The notes beneath the pieces were generated by a model. That model made no database searches and was not told the origin of the DNA. It saw only the letters and a program-made list of their open reading frames with translations. Source: Terriglobia bacterium (GTDB lineage Bacteria > Acidobacteriota > Terriglobia > Terriglobales > Acidobacteriaceae). Taken from it: a stretch of DNA of 56,084 nucleotides. A program made the position numbers and the translations under genes. Where the stretch lies: assembly GCA_020073165.1 (NCBI GenBank), contig JAIQFP010000027.1:1-56084 (forward strand), given 5' to 3'. This document shows positions 44,063-51,743 of the stretch, one piece after another. Positions within the stretch are counted from its first letter, which is position 1; every line of letters starts with the position of its first letter.

Positions 44063-44392
44063 GTGACTGCAACACGTCTCAAGCCAATTGCCTGGGCAGC
44101 AAGCCTATCTATCCTGTGTGTGCTGTGGTCAACCATCGCCGCCGCCACGCCGCAAACCAGCGCTCCAGACTCCCAGGCCGCTGCCGACAAATCCAAGAGC
44201 GCTAAATCCGAATCCGCCGCGCCCTCCGCCCAGGAGATCGCAGCCGCTAAGGCCAGTCACAAAGTCTGGGTCAACCTCAACACCGGCATCTACCACAAGC
44301 GTGGACGCTGGTACGGTAAGACCAAGAGCGGCAAGTTCATGACCGAGGACGAGGCCAAAAAGGCCGGCTACAAGGCCGCGAAGCGGGAATGA
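44063..44392 (+). CDS. Small secreted protein with a conserved C-terminal WVNLNTGIYHKRGRWYG motif
   Basis: The 109-residue protein has a signal peptide (hydrophobic about 8-26), an Ala/Ser/Lys-rich linker and a 45-residue C-terminal domain VWVNLNTGIYHKRGRWYGKT...EDEAKKAGYKAAK. That motif recurs in small secreted proteins of this kind and recalls the Ada-type/YIGNKNSKVFH metal-free fold, but the function is unknown. Start is GTG, supported by an AGGAGG 5 bases upstream. It lies 64 bp after the glutamate dehydrogenase gene and may be cotranscribed. Confidence 0.75.
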   Translation: MTATRLKPIAWAASLSILCVLWSTIAAATPQTSAPDSQAAADKSKSAKSESAAPSAQEIAAAKASHKVWVNLNTGIYHKRGRWYGKTKSGKFMTEDEAKKAGYKAAKRE

Positions 44393-44399
44393 CAGTGTG

Positions 44400-44421
44400 G
44401 GGCGGACACTCCTGTCCGCCC
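44400..44421. repeat. GC-rich palindrome
   Basis: GGGCGGACA-CTCC-TGTCCGCCC, a 9-bp perfect stem, immediately after the small secreted protein gene. It may act as a terminator-like or REP-type element; no T-run follows. Confidence 0.55.
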
Positions 44422-44539
44422 TGTCGGAGGAGAGCAATCATCCTCTGGGATCGCGTTGTAGTTATTGAATTGAGAAATCTTGGCAGCGTTCGTGCGCAGC
44501 CGGCGTTTGACGGACAAGAGTTTCTCCCCACACCATTTC

Positions 44540-44571
44540 GGTAGTGTCCAACGCACTCTTAGGACACTACC
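44540..44571. repeat. 10-bp inverted repeat, possible mobile-element end
   Basis: GGTAGTGTCC and GGACACTACC are perfect inverted arms around a 12-base loop. The AT-containing GTGTCC termini resemble inverted repeats of small transposons, but there is no transposase nearby. With 44400-44421 it fills the 230-bp gap before pgsA. Confidence 0.45.
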
Positions 44572-44623
44572 CACCATTCTACTTAATTGCTTTCCCCATT
44601 CGCGGTGGAGGATAATTTAGCCG

Positions 44624-45319
44624 TTGCCGGTGATTCGGCCTTTCTGGCCGGCAGCGGTCCTGGTCCGCTTGAATCTGCCCAACTCCATAACGCTTACCCG
44701 CATCTTCAGCATCCCGCTGCTGATCTGGATTTTGTCGACCAACCGCTTTGCTTCCACTTCGGGGGAAAAAGAGCTGCTGGCTTCGGCCTTGTTCATCGCT
44801 GCCTCCATCACCGACGGCATCGACGGATACCTGGCGCGGCGGCGTGGCCAGATCACCACCATGGGCATGCTGCTCGATCCCCTGGCCGACAAGCTCCTGA
44901 TTGCCGCCGCGTTCGTCACCCTGGTGCAGTTCAATCCCAGCCTGGTGCCGGCGTGGATGGCGGTCGTGATCATCGGGCGCGAGTTCCTGGTGAGCGGCCT
45001 GCGTTCCATCGCGGCTTCCGAGGGCTTCACCATCGAAGCCAGCGAACTGGGCAAGTTCAAGATGTTGGTGCAAATTGTCTCGGTGGTGGCGGCCATCCTC
45101 GACCACCGCTGGAAAGAGTGGCCGGTGTACGGCAACTATGTTTTCCCGGTGCATTGGATCGCACGCATCGCCATCTGGTTCATGGTGTTTCTGTCGCTGG
45201 TCTCGGCCATCGACTACTTCGCCGCCTTCTGGTCGAAAATCGACCGCCAGGTAGTGAAGCGTCGCCGCCGAGCCTTCGTCCTGAGCCGACGGAGGAAGCG
45301 CGATGTCCCCGTCACCTGA
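44624..45319 (+). CDS. pgsA: CDP-diacylglycerol--glycerol-3-phosphate 3-phosphatidyltransferase
   Basis: The 231-residue inner-membrane protein has the CDP-alcohol phosphatidyltransferase signature D-G-x2-D-G-x-L-A-R-R...G-x3-D-x3-D (SITDGIDGYLARRRGQITTMGMLLDPLADKLL, positions about 63-95), plus four to six helices. It makes phosphatidylglycerol phosphate. The true start is uncertain: TTG at 44624 has a distant GGAGG; a TTG at 44669 gives the usual LNLPNSITL start. The gene overlaps amrA by 17 bp. Confidence 0.92.
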   Translation: MPVIRPFWPAAVLVRLNLPNSITLTRIFSIPLLIWILSTNRFASTSGEKELLASALFIAASITDGIDGYLARRRGQITTMGMLLDPLADKLLIAAAFVTLVQFNPSLVPAWMAVVIIGREFLVSGLRSIAASEGFTIEASELGKFKMLVQIVSVVAAILDHRWKEWPVYGNYVFPVHWIARIAIWFMVFLSLVSAIDYFAAFWSKIDRQVVKRRRRAFVLSRRRKRDVPVT

Positions 45320-45932
45320 AGATTCATCCACCAAGTCCCGCTCGGCCTGCAGCCCCCAGCCCGAAAAACCGGACGCGGGCACGGCGCTGCAGGAGTTCTC
45401 CCCGGAAGAACGCATGCTACTGGTGCAGCTGGCCCACGAGGCCGTCGCCTCTGCGCTGCAGGGGCGGCAACCCTCTCTGACTCCACCCTCGCCGCATCTG
45501 GCCGAGCCGCGCGGCGCTTTCACAACTCTCTATGTTCGAGGTGACTTGCGCGGCTGTGTGGGTTACGTGCTGCCTGTCTATCCCCTCTACCAGACGGTGG
45601 CCGAAACCGCGCGGTCCGCCGCCTCGGAAGATACCCGCTTCTGGCCCGTGACCCGCGAAGAGCTCTCCGAGCTTGAGGTCTCGCTTAGTATCCTGTCTCC
45701 GCTCAAGCCCATTCAGCCGGAAGAAATTGAGGTAGGACGCCACGGATTGCTGGTAAGCCTGGGACCGCATCGCGGCCTGCTTCTGCCCCAGGTGCCGCTC
45801 GAGCACGGTTGGGATCGCATCGCCTTCCTTGAACAGACCTGCCGCAAAGCCGGATTGCCCACCAATGCCTGGCAGAAGGGCGCAAAGATCGAGGCGTTCA
45901 CGGCGGAAGTGTTCGGGGATCGCGATGTCTGA
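45303..45932 (+). CDS. amrA: AmmeMemoRadiSam-system protein A (AMMECR1 family)
   Basis: The 209-residue protein has a disordered N-terminus and an AMMECR1 domain with the conserved LRGCVGYVLP motif and RFWPVTREELSELEVSLSIL. Proteins of this family occur with the Memo-like and radical-SAM partners AmrB and AmrS, neither of which is in the window. Function unresolved. It overlaps the end of pgsA, so translation is probably coupled. Confidence 0.88.
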   Translation: MSPSPEDSSTKSRSACSPQPEKPDAGTALQEFSPEERMLLVQLAHEAVASALQGRQPSLTPPSPHLAEPRGAFTTLYVRGDLRGCVGYVLPVYPLYQTVAETARSAASEDTRFWPVTREELSELEVSLSILSPLKPIQPEEIEVGRHGLLVSLGPHRGLLLPQVPLEHGWDRIAFLEQTCRKAGLPTNAWQKGAKIEAFTAEVFGDRDV

Positions 45933-46145
45933 AGAGTGACCTGCCTGTTCACTCCGCAAGAAAGTCAGCGAGATCCCGCCAGCCCACACCCTGAATCTGC
46001 CTGCCGGACAGGCGGCAATCCTTAGTTTATGACCGAGCGCATCTCACCCTTTGGATTACACAACGGAGGGTGTCGCGCAGAAGTAATGTTGGTGTCGCAC
46101 AAGATCTGCTGTATGGTTACGAGAAATCGAGCCGAAGGGGGCGTC

Positions 46146-46226
46146 ATGGAGCTCGCAGTGCTGATTGTCGGTTTGCTGGTACTGGGTTCGCAGATTCCGG
46201 GAAATCCTCACATTCTCCTGCGGTAG
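46146..46226 (+). CDS. Possible 26-residue membrane peptide
   Basis: MELAVLIVGLLVLGSQIPGN... is a single hydrophobic helix with a short tail. GAAGGGGG lies 5 bases upstream of the ATG. The same frame extends upstream to 46029, without coding character. This could be a real small membrane protein or chance. It lies in the 443-bp gap between amrA and the gene ending at 46376, which also holds a 15-bp palindrome near 46253-46270 and a terminator. Confidence 0.3.
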   Translation: MELAVLIVGLLVLGSQIPGNPHILLR

Positions 46227-46312
46227 GTAGACGGTAAATGCCGAATCGGCCGGTTGCACAGAATCTGTGCGGCAAGGCCGGTTGTAATCCGGTTCACCTG
46301 AGAGATCCCCAG

Positions 46313-46348
46313 CAAAAAAGATCGGGGAGAAGTTCTCACTCCTCCCCG
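46313..46348 (-). terminator. Rho-independent terminator of the gene at 46376-47350
   Basis: On the minus strand: CGGGGAG stem (46342-46348) pairing with CTCCCCG (46323-46329), then ATC and a TTTTTT run (46314-46319). Confidence 0.8.
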
Positions 46349-46375
46349 GGTAGCACTGCTGCCTTGTGACGGAAC

Positions 46376-47350
46376 CTATTGCTGTTCGTCGAGCTCCACG
46401 CCATCCCCCACATGCACATCCTCCAGGGCGAAGACAACCATGCCCGTAGCGGTGGTCGGGGTCGTGCTGAGAACGACGATTTCGCCCACGGCGCGGCGCG
46501 GCAGATCAGCCACGTGGATCTTCGGGCCCTTGCTCGTGGTCAGCATGGTGGGCTCGATGGTGGGCGGATTCTTCTGCGTGTCCTCGGTCGTGGAAGCCTT
46601 GAAGGAGAGCGAATCGACCGGATCTTTGAGGTCGGCCGAGTACGAGCGGAAGGCGCGCACATAGTCGCCTGCCTTCACCCCCTGGTTGGCGCCCACGTTC
46701 ATGTACACCTTCATGCCCGTGCCCAACTCTGAGTCGAAGTCCTTCGCCATCACGATGCGGCCGCTGGTCTTGCCATTGGCCGGCGCGAAACGATCAAAAC
46801 GCAACGGCAGGTGAAAGGAGATAGCGGGTTTCTCGGCAAACGGGATGGCGATGTCGCCAGGGTTCACCGGGTCACAACTGAATTCGACGTTCGCAATCGC
46901 CATTTTGCTGCGCGTATCCACTATGCGCACCCGCGCCAGTTCGGCATAAGGCTGGCCCGTCGCCTTCAACAGCATGCGTTGGCCGGGGAACAGCTCGTAT
47001 TGGTTGGGGTCGCGCAGTTCGCGCACAATCGTGTACTCCTGTCCGGTCTGATAACCCCCGCCCGCCAAATACACCATGTCACCGTTGACGAACTTCGTGG
47101 TGTTCGGCGTCTGTAAACCGCCTGCCACAAAATTCGCGTTCGGAAGCTCCTTCCCAATGAAGCCGGCGCAGTACAGATCGGCATTGGTTGGGGTCTGCAC
47201 CCGCTCGGTGGGAAAGCCCACGGTGGTGAACGCAGTGCCCGAGGGGGTGGGGGCCTGGTCTGCTGAGTTGGCCGCGGCCATGGCATCTTTGTCCTGGGCA
47301 GACGCGGCGACTGCCAGCAACAACAGCAGAAACAGTCCTGTTTTCTTCAT
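46376..47350 (-). CDS. Secreted protein with FlgT-like C-terminal beta domain
   Basis: The 324-residue protein has a signal peptide (MKKTGLFLLLLLAVAASAQ) and a beta-rich body. The C-terminal stretch SGRIVMAKDFDSELGTGMKVYM followed by VGANQGVKAGDYVRAFRSYS resembles the C-terminal domain of FlgT-like proteins (a small beta-barrel), but no flagellar genes are near. GGAGG lies 6-7 bases before the ATG, and a promoter is predicted upstream. Function unknown. Confidence 0.78.
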   Translation of the reverse strand: MKKTGLFLLLLLAVAASAQDKDAMAAANSADQAPTPSGTAFTTVGFPTERVQTPTNADLYCAGFIGKELPNANFVAGGLQTPNTTKFVNGDMVYLAGGGYQTGQEYTIVRELRDPNQYELFPGQRMLLKATGQPYAELARVRIVDTRSKMAIANVEFSCDPVNPGDIAIPFAEKPAISFHLPLRFDRFAPANGKTSGRIVMAKDFDSELGTGMKVYMNVGANQGVKAGDYVRAFRSYSADLKDPVDSLSFKASTTEDTQKNPPTIEPTMLTTSKGPKIHVADLPRRAVGEIVVLSTTPTTATGMVVFALEDVHVGDGVELDEQQ

Positions 47351-47402
47351 GTTACCTCCGAGATAGGCCGGAACCCGGCCGACTCCCCGCTAAGTGCAGC
47401 AA

Positions 47403-47431
47403 ATAAAAGGCTTTCAGCCGGACAGTAACAA
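47403..47431 (-). promoter_or_regulatory. Predicted promoter of the secreted-protein gene
   Basis: On the minus strand: TTGTTA (-35, 47426-47431), 17 bp, TTTTAT (-10, 47403-47408). It precedes the ATG at 47350 by about 50 bp. Confidence 0.45.
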
Positions 47432-47515
47432 GAGGGTAAGGGTGGGTCAAGGTTACGCTGGTGCCATGCGGGATACGTTAAAAAGTTTCTTCCCCCCTAA
47501 ATTCATAATCCGTTG

Positions 47516-47544
47516 TTGCATCTGCAATTACGCGCCTGTAATAT
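47516..47544 (+). promoter_or_regulatory. Predicted promoter of the aroDE fusion
   Basis: TTGCAT (47516-47521), 17 bp, TAATAT (47539-47544). A start site near 47551 would leave only about 9 bases before the ATG at 47560, which explains the absence of a ribosome-binding site. Confidence 0.5.
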
Positions 47545-47559
47545 CGCGCCGACTCCGTC

Positions 47560-49140
47560 ATGGCTATCAACAGCGCAGTGAACAGCTACGTCTCCCGCTT
47601 GCTGCCCTTGCGGCTGCCCCGGGTGTGTGTGGCGGTCACCGGCGCCGATGCCGCCGAGATGGTGGACAAGGCGGAGGTCCTGGTTCGGGATAACACCTTT
47701 CTGGAGTTCAGGTTGGACTACCTCTCGCGGCCGGGCCTGGCGCTGCCCCGGATCAAGAAGTTCACCGACTATCATCCCCACGTGGTGGCCATTGCCACCT
47801 GCCGGCGCGCCGCCAATGGAGGCAAGTTTCGCGGATCGCTGGCCTCCCAACTCGATCTGCTGGCCAAGGCTGCGGCGGCGGGATGTCAGCTGGTTGACCT
47901 GGAGTTGCAGAGCGCCCAGCGCTCCAAGCCGGAACAACTGCAACGCCTGCGCACCCGCGCGGCGTTGATTCTCTCCTATCACGACTTCCGCGCTACGCGG
48001 AAACTGGAAGAAACGCTGGAGAAGATGGGTGCCTTCCCGGCCGACTTCTACAAGATCGTCTCCACCGCCACGACGGTCTATGACAACGTCGTCATGATGA
48101 AGTTCCTGGAGAAACGCAGCGACCGGCATTCTCTGATCGGCGTGTGCATGGGTGAACAGGGCATCATCAGCCGTCTGCTGGGCGTGCGCGCCGGCAGCGT
48201 GTTCACGTTTGCGGCGGTCACCGCGGACCAGAAGACCGCGCCCGGCCAGGTCACCGCGCAAGAGTTGCGCAGCACTTATCGCATCGAGCAGGTGGATGCA
48301 GCCACGCGGGTCTACGGCGTGGCCGGCGATCCAGTGGCTCACTCCCTCTCCCCCGCCATCATGAATGCCGCGCTGCGCCGGGAGAACGTCAACGGAGTCT
48401 ATCTCGCGCTCCACACCAAGTCGCTCAAGGACCTGCTGGGCTGCGTGCGCGAGATTCCCATTCATGGCCTCTCCATCACCATGCCGTACAAGGAGGCCAT
48501 TCTCAAACACCTCGATAACACCGACTCGCACACCACCAAGATTGGCGCCTGCAACACCGTGGTGCGCGCCCAGGACGGCAAGCTGTACGGCTTCAACACC
48601 GACGCCGCGGGCGTGGTACGCCCGCTGGAGCAGCGCATCACCATCGAGCAGGCGAAAATTCTGGTGCTGGGCGCGGGGGGCGCGGCCCGGGCTGCGGTGT
48701 ATGGACTCAAGGAGCGCGGTGCCGAAGTTTACATCTTGAATCGCAGTCTGGGGCCGGCACAGAAACTGGCGCGCTCCGCCCGGGCCCGCCTGATGAAGCG
48801 CGCGGATTTGAAGAAGATGCGGTTCGACGTGATCATCAACGCCACCCCAGTGGGCATGGGCAACACGCGCGAGACGCCGTTGAAAGAAAACGAAATCAAC
48901 ACCCGCTACCTGTTCGATATGGTCTACGATCCGCCGGAGACGCGGCTCATGAAGCTGGCGCGCGCGCGCGGCACGGAAATCATTCCCGGCATCGAAATGT
49001 TCGTCCACCAGGCCGCCCGCCAATTCGAGATCTGGACCGGCAAGCCCGCCCCCTGGGACGACATGCTGCGCGTGGTCAGCGTGGCCATGCAGGAGCGGGG
49101 GGCAGTCAAGAACGCGGCGAAGGAAAACGGCCGGAAGTAG
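47560..49140 (+). CDS. aroDE: Bifunctional 3-dehydroquinate dehydratase (type I) / shikimate dehydrogenase
   Basis: The 526-residue protein joins two shikimate-pathway enzymes. The N-terminal half (1-245) is type I AroD: EFRLD (E49-R51), SYHDF with catalytic H141 and YKIVSTA with Schiff-base K165. The C-terminal half (251-515) is AroE: YGVAGDPVAHSLSPAIMN, TMPYKEAI (K311), FNTDAAG (D347) and the NADPH Rossmann motif LGAGGAARAAVYGL. It turns dehydroquinate to shikimate in two steps, upstream of chorismate used by TrpE/TrpG. Such fusions are known in several bacterial phyla and plants. Confidence 0.95.
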   Translation: MAINSAVNSYVSRLLPLRLPRVCVAVTGADAAEMVDKAEVLVRDNTFLEFRLDYLSRPGLALPRIKKFTDYHPHVVAIATCRRAANGGKFRGSLASQLDLLAKAAAAGCQLVDLELQSAQRSKPEQLQRLRTRAALILSYHDFRATRKLEETLEKMGAFPADFYKIVSTATTVYDNVVMMKFLEKRSDRHSLIGVCMGEQGIISRLLGVRAGSVFTFAAVTADQKTAPGQVTAQELRSTYRIEQVDAATRVYGVAGDPVAHSLSPAIMNAALRRENVNGVYLALHTKSLKDLLGCVREIPIHGLSITMPYKEAILKHLDNTDSHTTKIGACNTVVRAQDGKLYGFNTDAAGVVRPLEQRITIEQAKILVLGAGGAARAAVYGLKERGAEVYILNRSLGPAQKLARSARARLMKRADLKKMRFDVIINATPVGMGNTRETPLKENEINTRYLFDMVYDPPETRLMKLARARGTEIIPGIEMFVHQAARQFEIWTGKPAPWDDMLRVVSVAMQERGAVKNAAKENGRK

Positions 49141-49309
49141 GCGGTCCTGCACGCGGCTGCGACTTCGTGGGCATCGCTCCAACGTGTAAAGCCTTCCCTG
49201 TCGGGCCCCGTCCGGCCCGATACTTCCGTGACCATGCGAAGGTAAGCGTCTGAAAAGTAAGCTAGCTCTGCTCGGCATTCCACTTGCACCGGTAAACACG
49301 GAGGTTTCC

Positions 49310-49705
49310 ATGCACAAACGTCTGCTGGCAATACTCGCGCTGACCGCCGCACTGGGTTTGGTCCCGCCCGCGCTGCTGGCGGAGCACGACAAGGGCGACA
49401 AGGACAAGGGGAAAGGACACAACCACGCCGGCAAGAACTTCGACGACGACGACAAGAGATGGGAGCACCGCGACGGATACGAGTACCGCACCTACGACCG
49501 TGACGATCGCCCGCCGGGGTGGAGCCACGGCAAGAAAACGGGATGGGGCAATTGTGGGCTGCCTCCCGGCCAGGCCAAGAAGTACGGCTGCCGGACTTAC
49601 GTCTATCAGGGCCGTCCACACTACTATTATCAGGACGAGCAAGGGCGGATCATCGTCCGGCGTCCGACCATTTCCGTGCACGGCGGCGTTGACGTTCATC
49701 CCTAA
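49310..49705 (+). CDS. Small secreted basic/acidic protein, unknown
   Basis: The 131-residue protein has a signal peptide (MHKRLLAILALTAALGLVPPALLA), a Asp/Lys/His-rich middle (about 27-60), then PPGWSHGKKTGWGNCGLPPGQAKK and a tyrosine-rich YYYQDEQGRIIVRRP end. The GW-rich block is like that in small envelope proteins of the RcnB/YXWGXW style. GGAGG sits 6 bases before the ATG. Function unknown; metal or polyanion binding is only a guess from composition. Confidence 0.72.
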   Translation: MHKRLLAILALTAALGLVPPALLAEHDKGDKDKGKGHNHAGKNFDDDDKRWEHRDGYEYRTYDRDDRPPGWSHGKKTGWGNCGLPPGQAKKYGCRTYVYQGRPHYYYQDEQGRIIVRRPTISVHGGVDVHP

Positions 49706-49830
49706 GGCTGCGTCGAGAGGTATCGCAACCCGGCCGGGGCCAGTCCCCGGCCCTATTTCCTGGTCCGCCTAGCCCCAACTTGCATCTGGGGCTGACGTCT
49801 GGCTGAGGATGCACCCACCACCTGCCCGCC

Positions 49831-49839
49831 TGCTATATT
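49831..49839 (+). promoter_or_regulatory. Extended -10 promoter before the DUF1330 gene
   Basis: TGCTATATT fits TGn-TATAAT (5/6), 31 bp before the ATG. No -35 is apparent. Confidence 0.35.
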
Positions 49840-49869
49840 CTCCCTTCGCTTTTCGGAAAGGACTCGGCG

Positions 49870-50160
49870 ATGGCAGCTTACTTTCTCATCGACATTCTCG
49901 AGATCACCGACGCCGCCAAGATGGAGGAATACAGGAAGCATGTGGGCGCAGTCGTCGAAAAATTCAATGGGCGGTATCTGGTGGTGGGCGGACCGGCCGA
50001 CGTGGTTGAGGGCACCTGGCGGCCCACTTTTCCTGTAGTCATTCAGTTCCCCAGCCGGGAGCAGGCTCGCCTCTGGTATGACTCGGACGACTATCGCCAA
50101 TTGAAGGCGCTGCGTTTGACGGCATCGAAGGGGAATGCGGTGTTTCTGGAAGGCCTCTGA
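49870..50160 (+). CDS. DUF1330 family protein
   Basis: The 96-residue protein has the DUF1330 pattern of a dimeric alpha/beta barrel: AYFLIDILEITDAAKMEEYRKHV, YLVVGGPADVVEG, VVIQFPSREQARLWYDSDDY. Its function is unknown; the fold is related to monooxygenases and EthD-like proteins. Confidence 0.85.
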   Translation: MAAYFLIDILEITDAAKMEEYRKHVGAVVEKFNGRYLVVGGPADVVEGTWRPTFPVVIQFPSREQARLWYDSDDYRQLKALRLTASKGNAVFLEGL

Positions 50161-50455
50161 GATTCTGGCCTGGCGTCGATTGCGCATACATCAGAATGTC
50201 CGCCCCTGTGCGGAACTGGTGGATTCATACTATGACCTTTGTCACAACGATATCCAGCGCCTCCGGACGATGCCCTATGCCACGAAATGGTTGCATTTTT
50301 GTAGTGTTTCGGGGTAAGATCAAACGTGGACGCGACAGTTAGCGTCCGATCTCAAGGCTGTACCGCCCTTTCTTCCACAGGTTCAAGAGCAGTAGCCAAC
50401 TGTCACGACTACCGGGGCTAGTTTTTGCCCTGCGCTGGTTCGGAGAGAGACCGAT
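50161..50455. promoter_or_regulatory. Gap with predicted promoter of the GvpL/F gene
   Basis: TTGCAT (50291-50296) and TAAGAT (50315-50320) are 18 bp apart, about 135 bp before the GvpL/F start. I see no other structure or gene in these 295 bp. Confidence 0.4.
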
Positions 50456-51208
50456 ATGGCGTGGTACGCGTACTGCCTCACTGAGCAACAATCCCTCACC
50501 AATGGAACCCGCACCCGGCGCCCCTTCCTCCTCGATGGGATTCAAGGCGTCAACGGGGCCCCCGTGTTCAGCTATCCCAGCGGCGAGTTTGCCGTGGTAG
50601 TCAGCGAATACGACCGCAATGGCGGGGGCCGGATGGAAGAGAAAAACGTCTTGGAGCACGCCCGCGTGGTGACCGTGTGCTTCCGCAATGGGACAGTGCT
50701 GCCGTTCCGTTTTGGCACGATCTTTGACAGCGATGATGCCCTGCGCCAGGCGGTGCGGGCCAACCGGCGGGCCTTCGGACAGAGCGTCGCCCGGCTGCGC
50801 GGCAAGGCCGAAATGCACCTGAAAGTGCTGGTGCGCGGCGATGGCACCCTGCGCAGTATGGTCCCAGACATCACCCTGCCGGACACTGTGGGCGGCGAAT
50901 ATCTCTCCAAGCTGCGGGAAAAGGCCTCCAAGGACCGCGAGCGCCAAACCAAGGCACGGGCCCTGTCCGTCCAGGTGCACAAGCTGTTTAACCCGCTCGA
51001 GGAAGAGATCAGTTGCAAGCGGGTAGATGCCAACGGCATGTTGATTGACATCGCCCACCTGATTGACTCCAAGCATGTGGAGAAGTATCAGAACCGCTAC
51101 AGCAGCGCCGCCAAGCAGTTGAAGAACTGTGAGCTGCTGATCAGCGGGCCGTGGCCGCCGTATCACTTCCTTCCCGGGAAGCTGCGAACGGTGGCGGGCA
51201 ACTCGTAA
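50456..51208 (+). CDS. GvpL/GvpF family protein
   Basis: The 250-residue protein has family signatures: MAWYAYCLTEQQ, VLPFRFGTIFDSDDALRQAV, RLRGKAEMHLKVLV and a C-terminal ELLISGPWPPYHF. GvpL/F proteins are minor gas-vesicle components with two ferredoxin-like domains. No gvpA or other gas-vesicle genes are in the window, and a stand-alone function is likely but unknown. ATG at 50456 with a GAGAGA upstream. Confidence 0.85.
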   Translation: MAWYAYCLTEQQSLTNGTRTRRPFLLDGIQGVNGAPVFSYPSGEFAVVVSEYDRNGGGRMEEKNVLEHARVVTVCFRNGTVLPFRFGTIFDSDDALRQAVRANRRAFGQSVARLRGKAEMHLKVLVRGDGTLRSMVPDITLPDTVGGEYLSKLREKASKDRERQTKARALSVQVHKLFNPLEEEISCKRVDANGMLIDIAHLIDSKHVEKYQNRYSSAAKQLKNCELLISGPWPPYHFLPGKLRTVAGNS

Positions 51209-51397
51209 CCCAGCCCTCGCACCTCAAGCCGCCCCGGACCTCGGCTCCACATCCTAGGTTCCGCGCTCTGCATTCAATGTGCAGGATTGTGCATTTCGTG
51301 AGCACCCCGGCCTTGGCGCGGCTGTGCGGAGTGGTGGCGCTGGCCTTAGTAACTCCTTAAACCCCAACTAGTTAGATGCTGCATATCACATCCAGCT

Positions 51398-51589
51398 GTG
51401 ACTAAGTCCTTTGGCTGCGGAAATGCTCCCTTCATCGGCAAGAAAAGAGGCCGCCGCAGAAGGACGCATCATGACCTTCACGCTCTTCCAATGTTCTCGA
51501 CATCTCCCGTTACGTCGTTCCGGCTGGCGGAACGGCGCCTTGCATCGCCTTCCCTGACTTTCCCTTCCAAAAACCCTCGCCTCTTTTGA
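51398..51589 (+). ncRNA. Candidate small RNA or 63-residue peptide upstream of an orphan terminator
   Basis: A frame from a GTG at 51398 (63 residues, basic, no homologous domain seen) ends 5 bases before a good terminator hairpin at 51595. No annotated gene lies between 51209 and the terminator, so some transcript must end there. I cannot tell whether it is the tail of the GvpL/F mRNA, a small RNA or a small protein. Confidence 0.35.
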
Positions 51590-51594
51590 ATAGT

Positions 51595-51621
51595 GGCCCC
51601 AGAAATGGGGCCGCTCTTTTT
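51595..51621 (+). terminator. Rho-independent terminator
   Basis: GGCCCC-AGAAAT-GGGGCC (51595-51612) followed by GCTC and TTTTT (51617-51621). Confidence 0.75.
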
Positions 51622-51639
51622 GGCTCAGTTCCCAGGGGT

Positions 51640-51711
51640 CAGGTCTCGGGCCAGGAGCCATCGGGCCCATGAAGCCCTGGCTGAGGGATGAGACCTGCGA
51701 CCCGAGACCTG
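51640..51711. repeat. Inverted repeat before the M28 peptidase gene
   Basis: CAGGTCTCGGGCC (51640-51652) and GACCCGAGACCTG (51699-51711) are inverted arms with one mismatch. With CCTGCGACCC and similar units they form another degenerate simple repeat of the kind seen elsewhere in the window. The longer frame of the M28 gene would translate through it, and the ATG at 51744 avoids it. Confidence 0.55.
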
Positions 51712-51743
51712 GAACCCGCGTCATGATATGTTCGAGTTCACCC

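Noticed and set aside
46056-46259. 67-residue minus-strand frame
   Set aside because: It has no domain, no ribosome-binding site and is antisense to the better small peptide candidate.
46261-46312. A riboswitch-like stretch (CCTGAGAGATCC)
   Set aside because: It lacks the conserved core of glycine or other riboswitches I know, and it lies downstream of genes, not in a leader.
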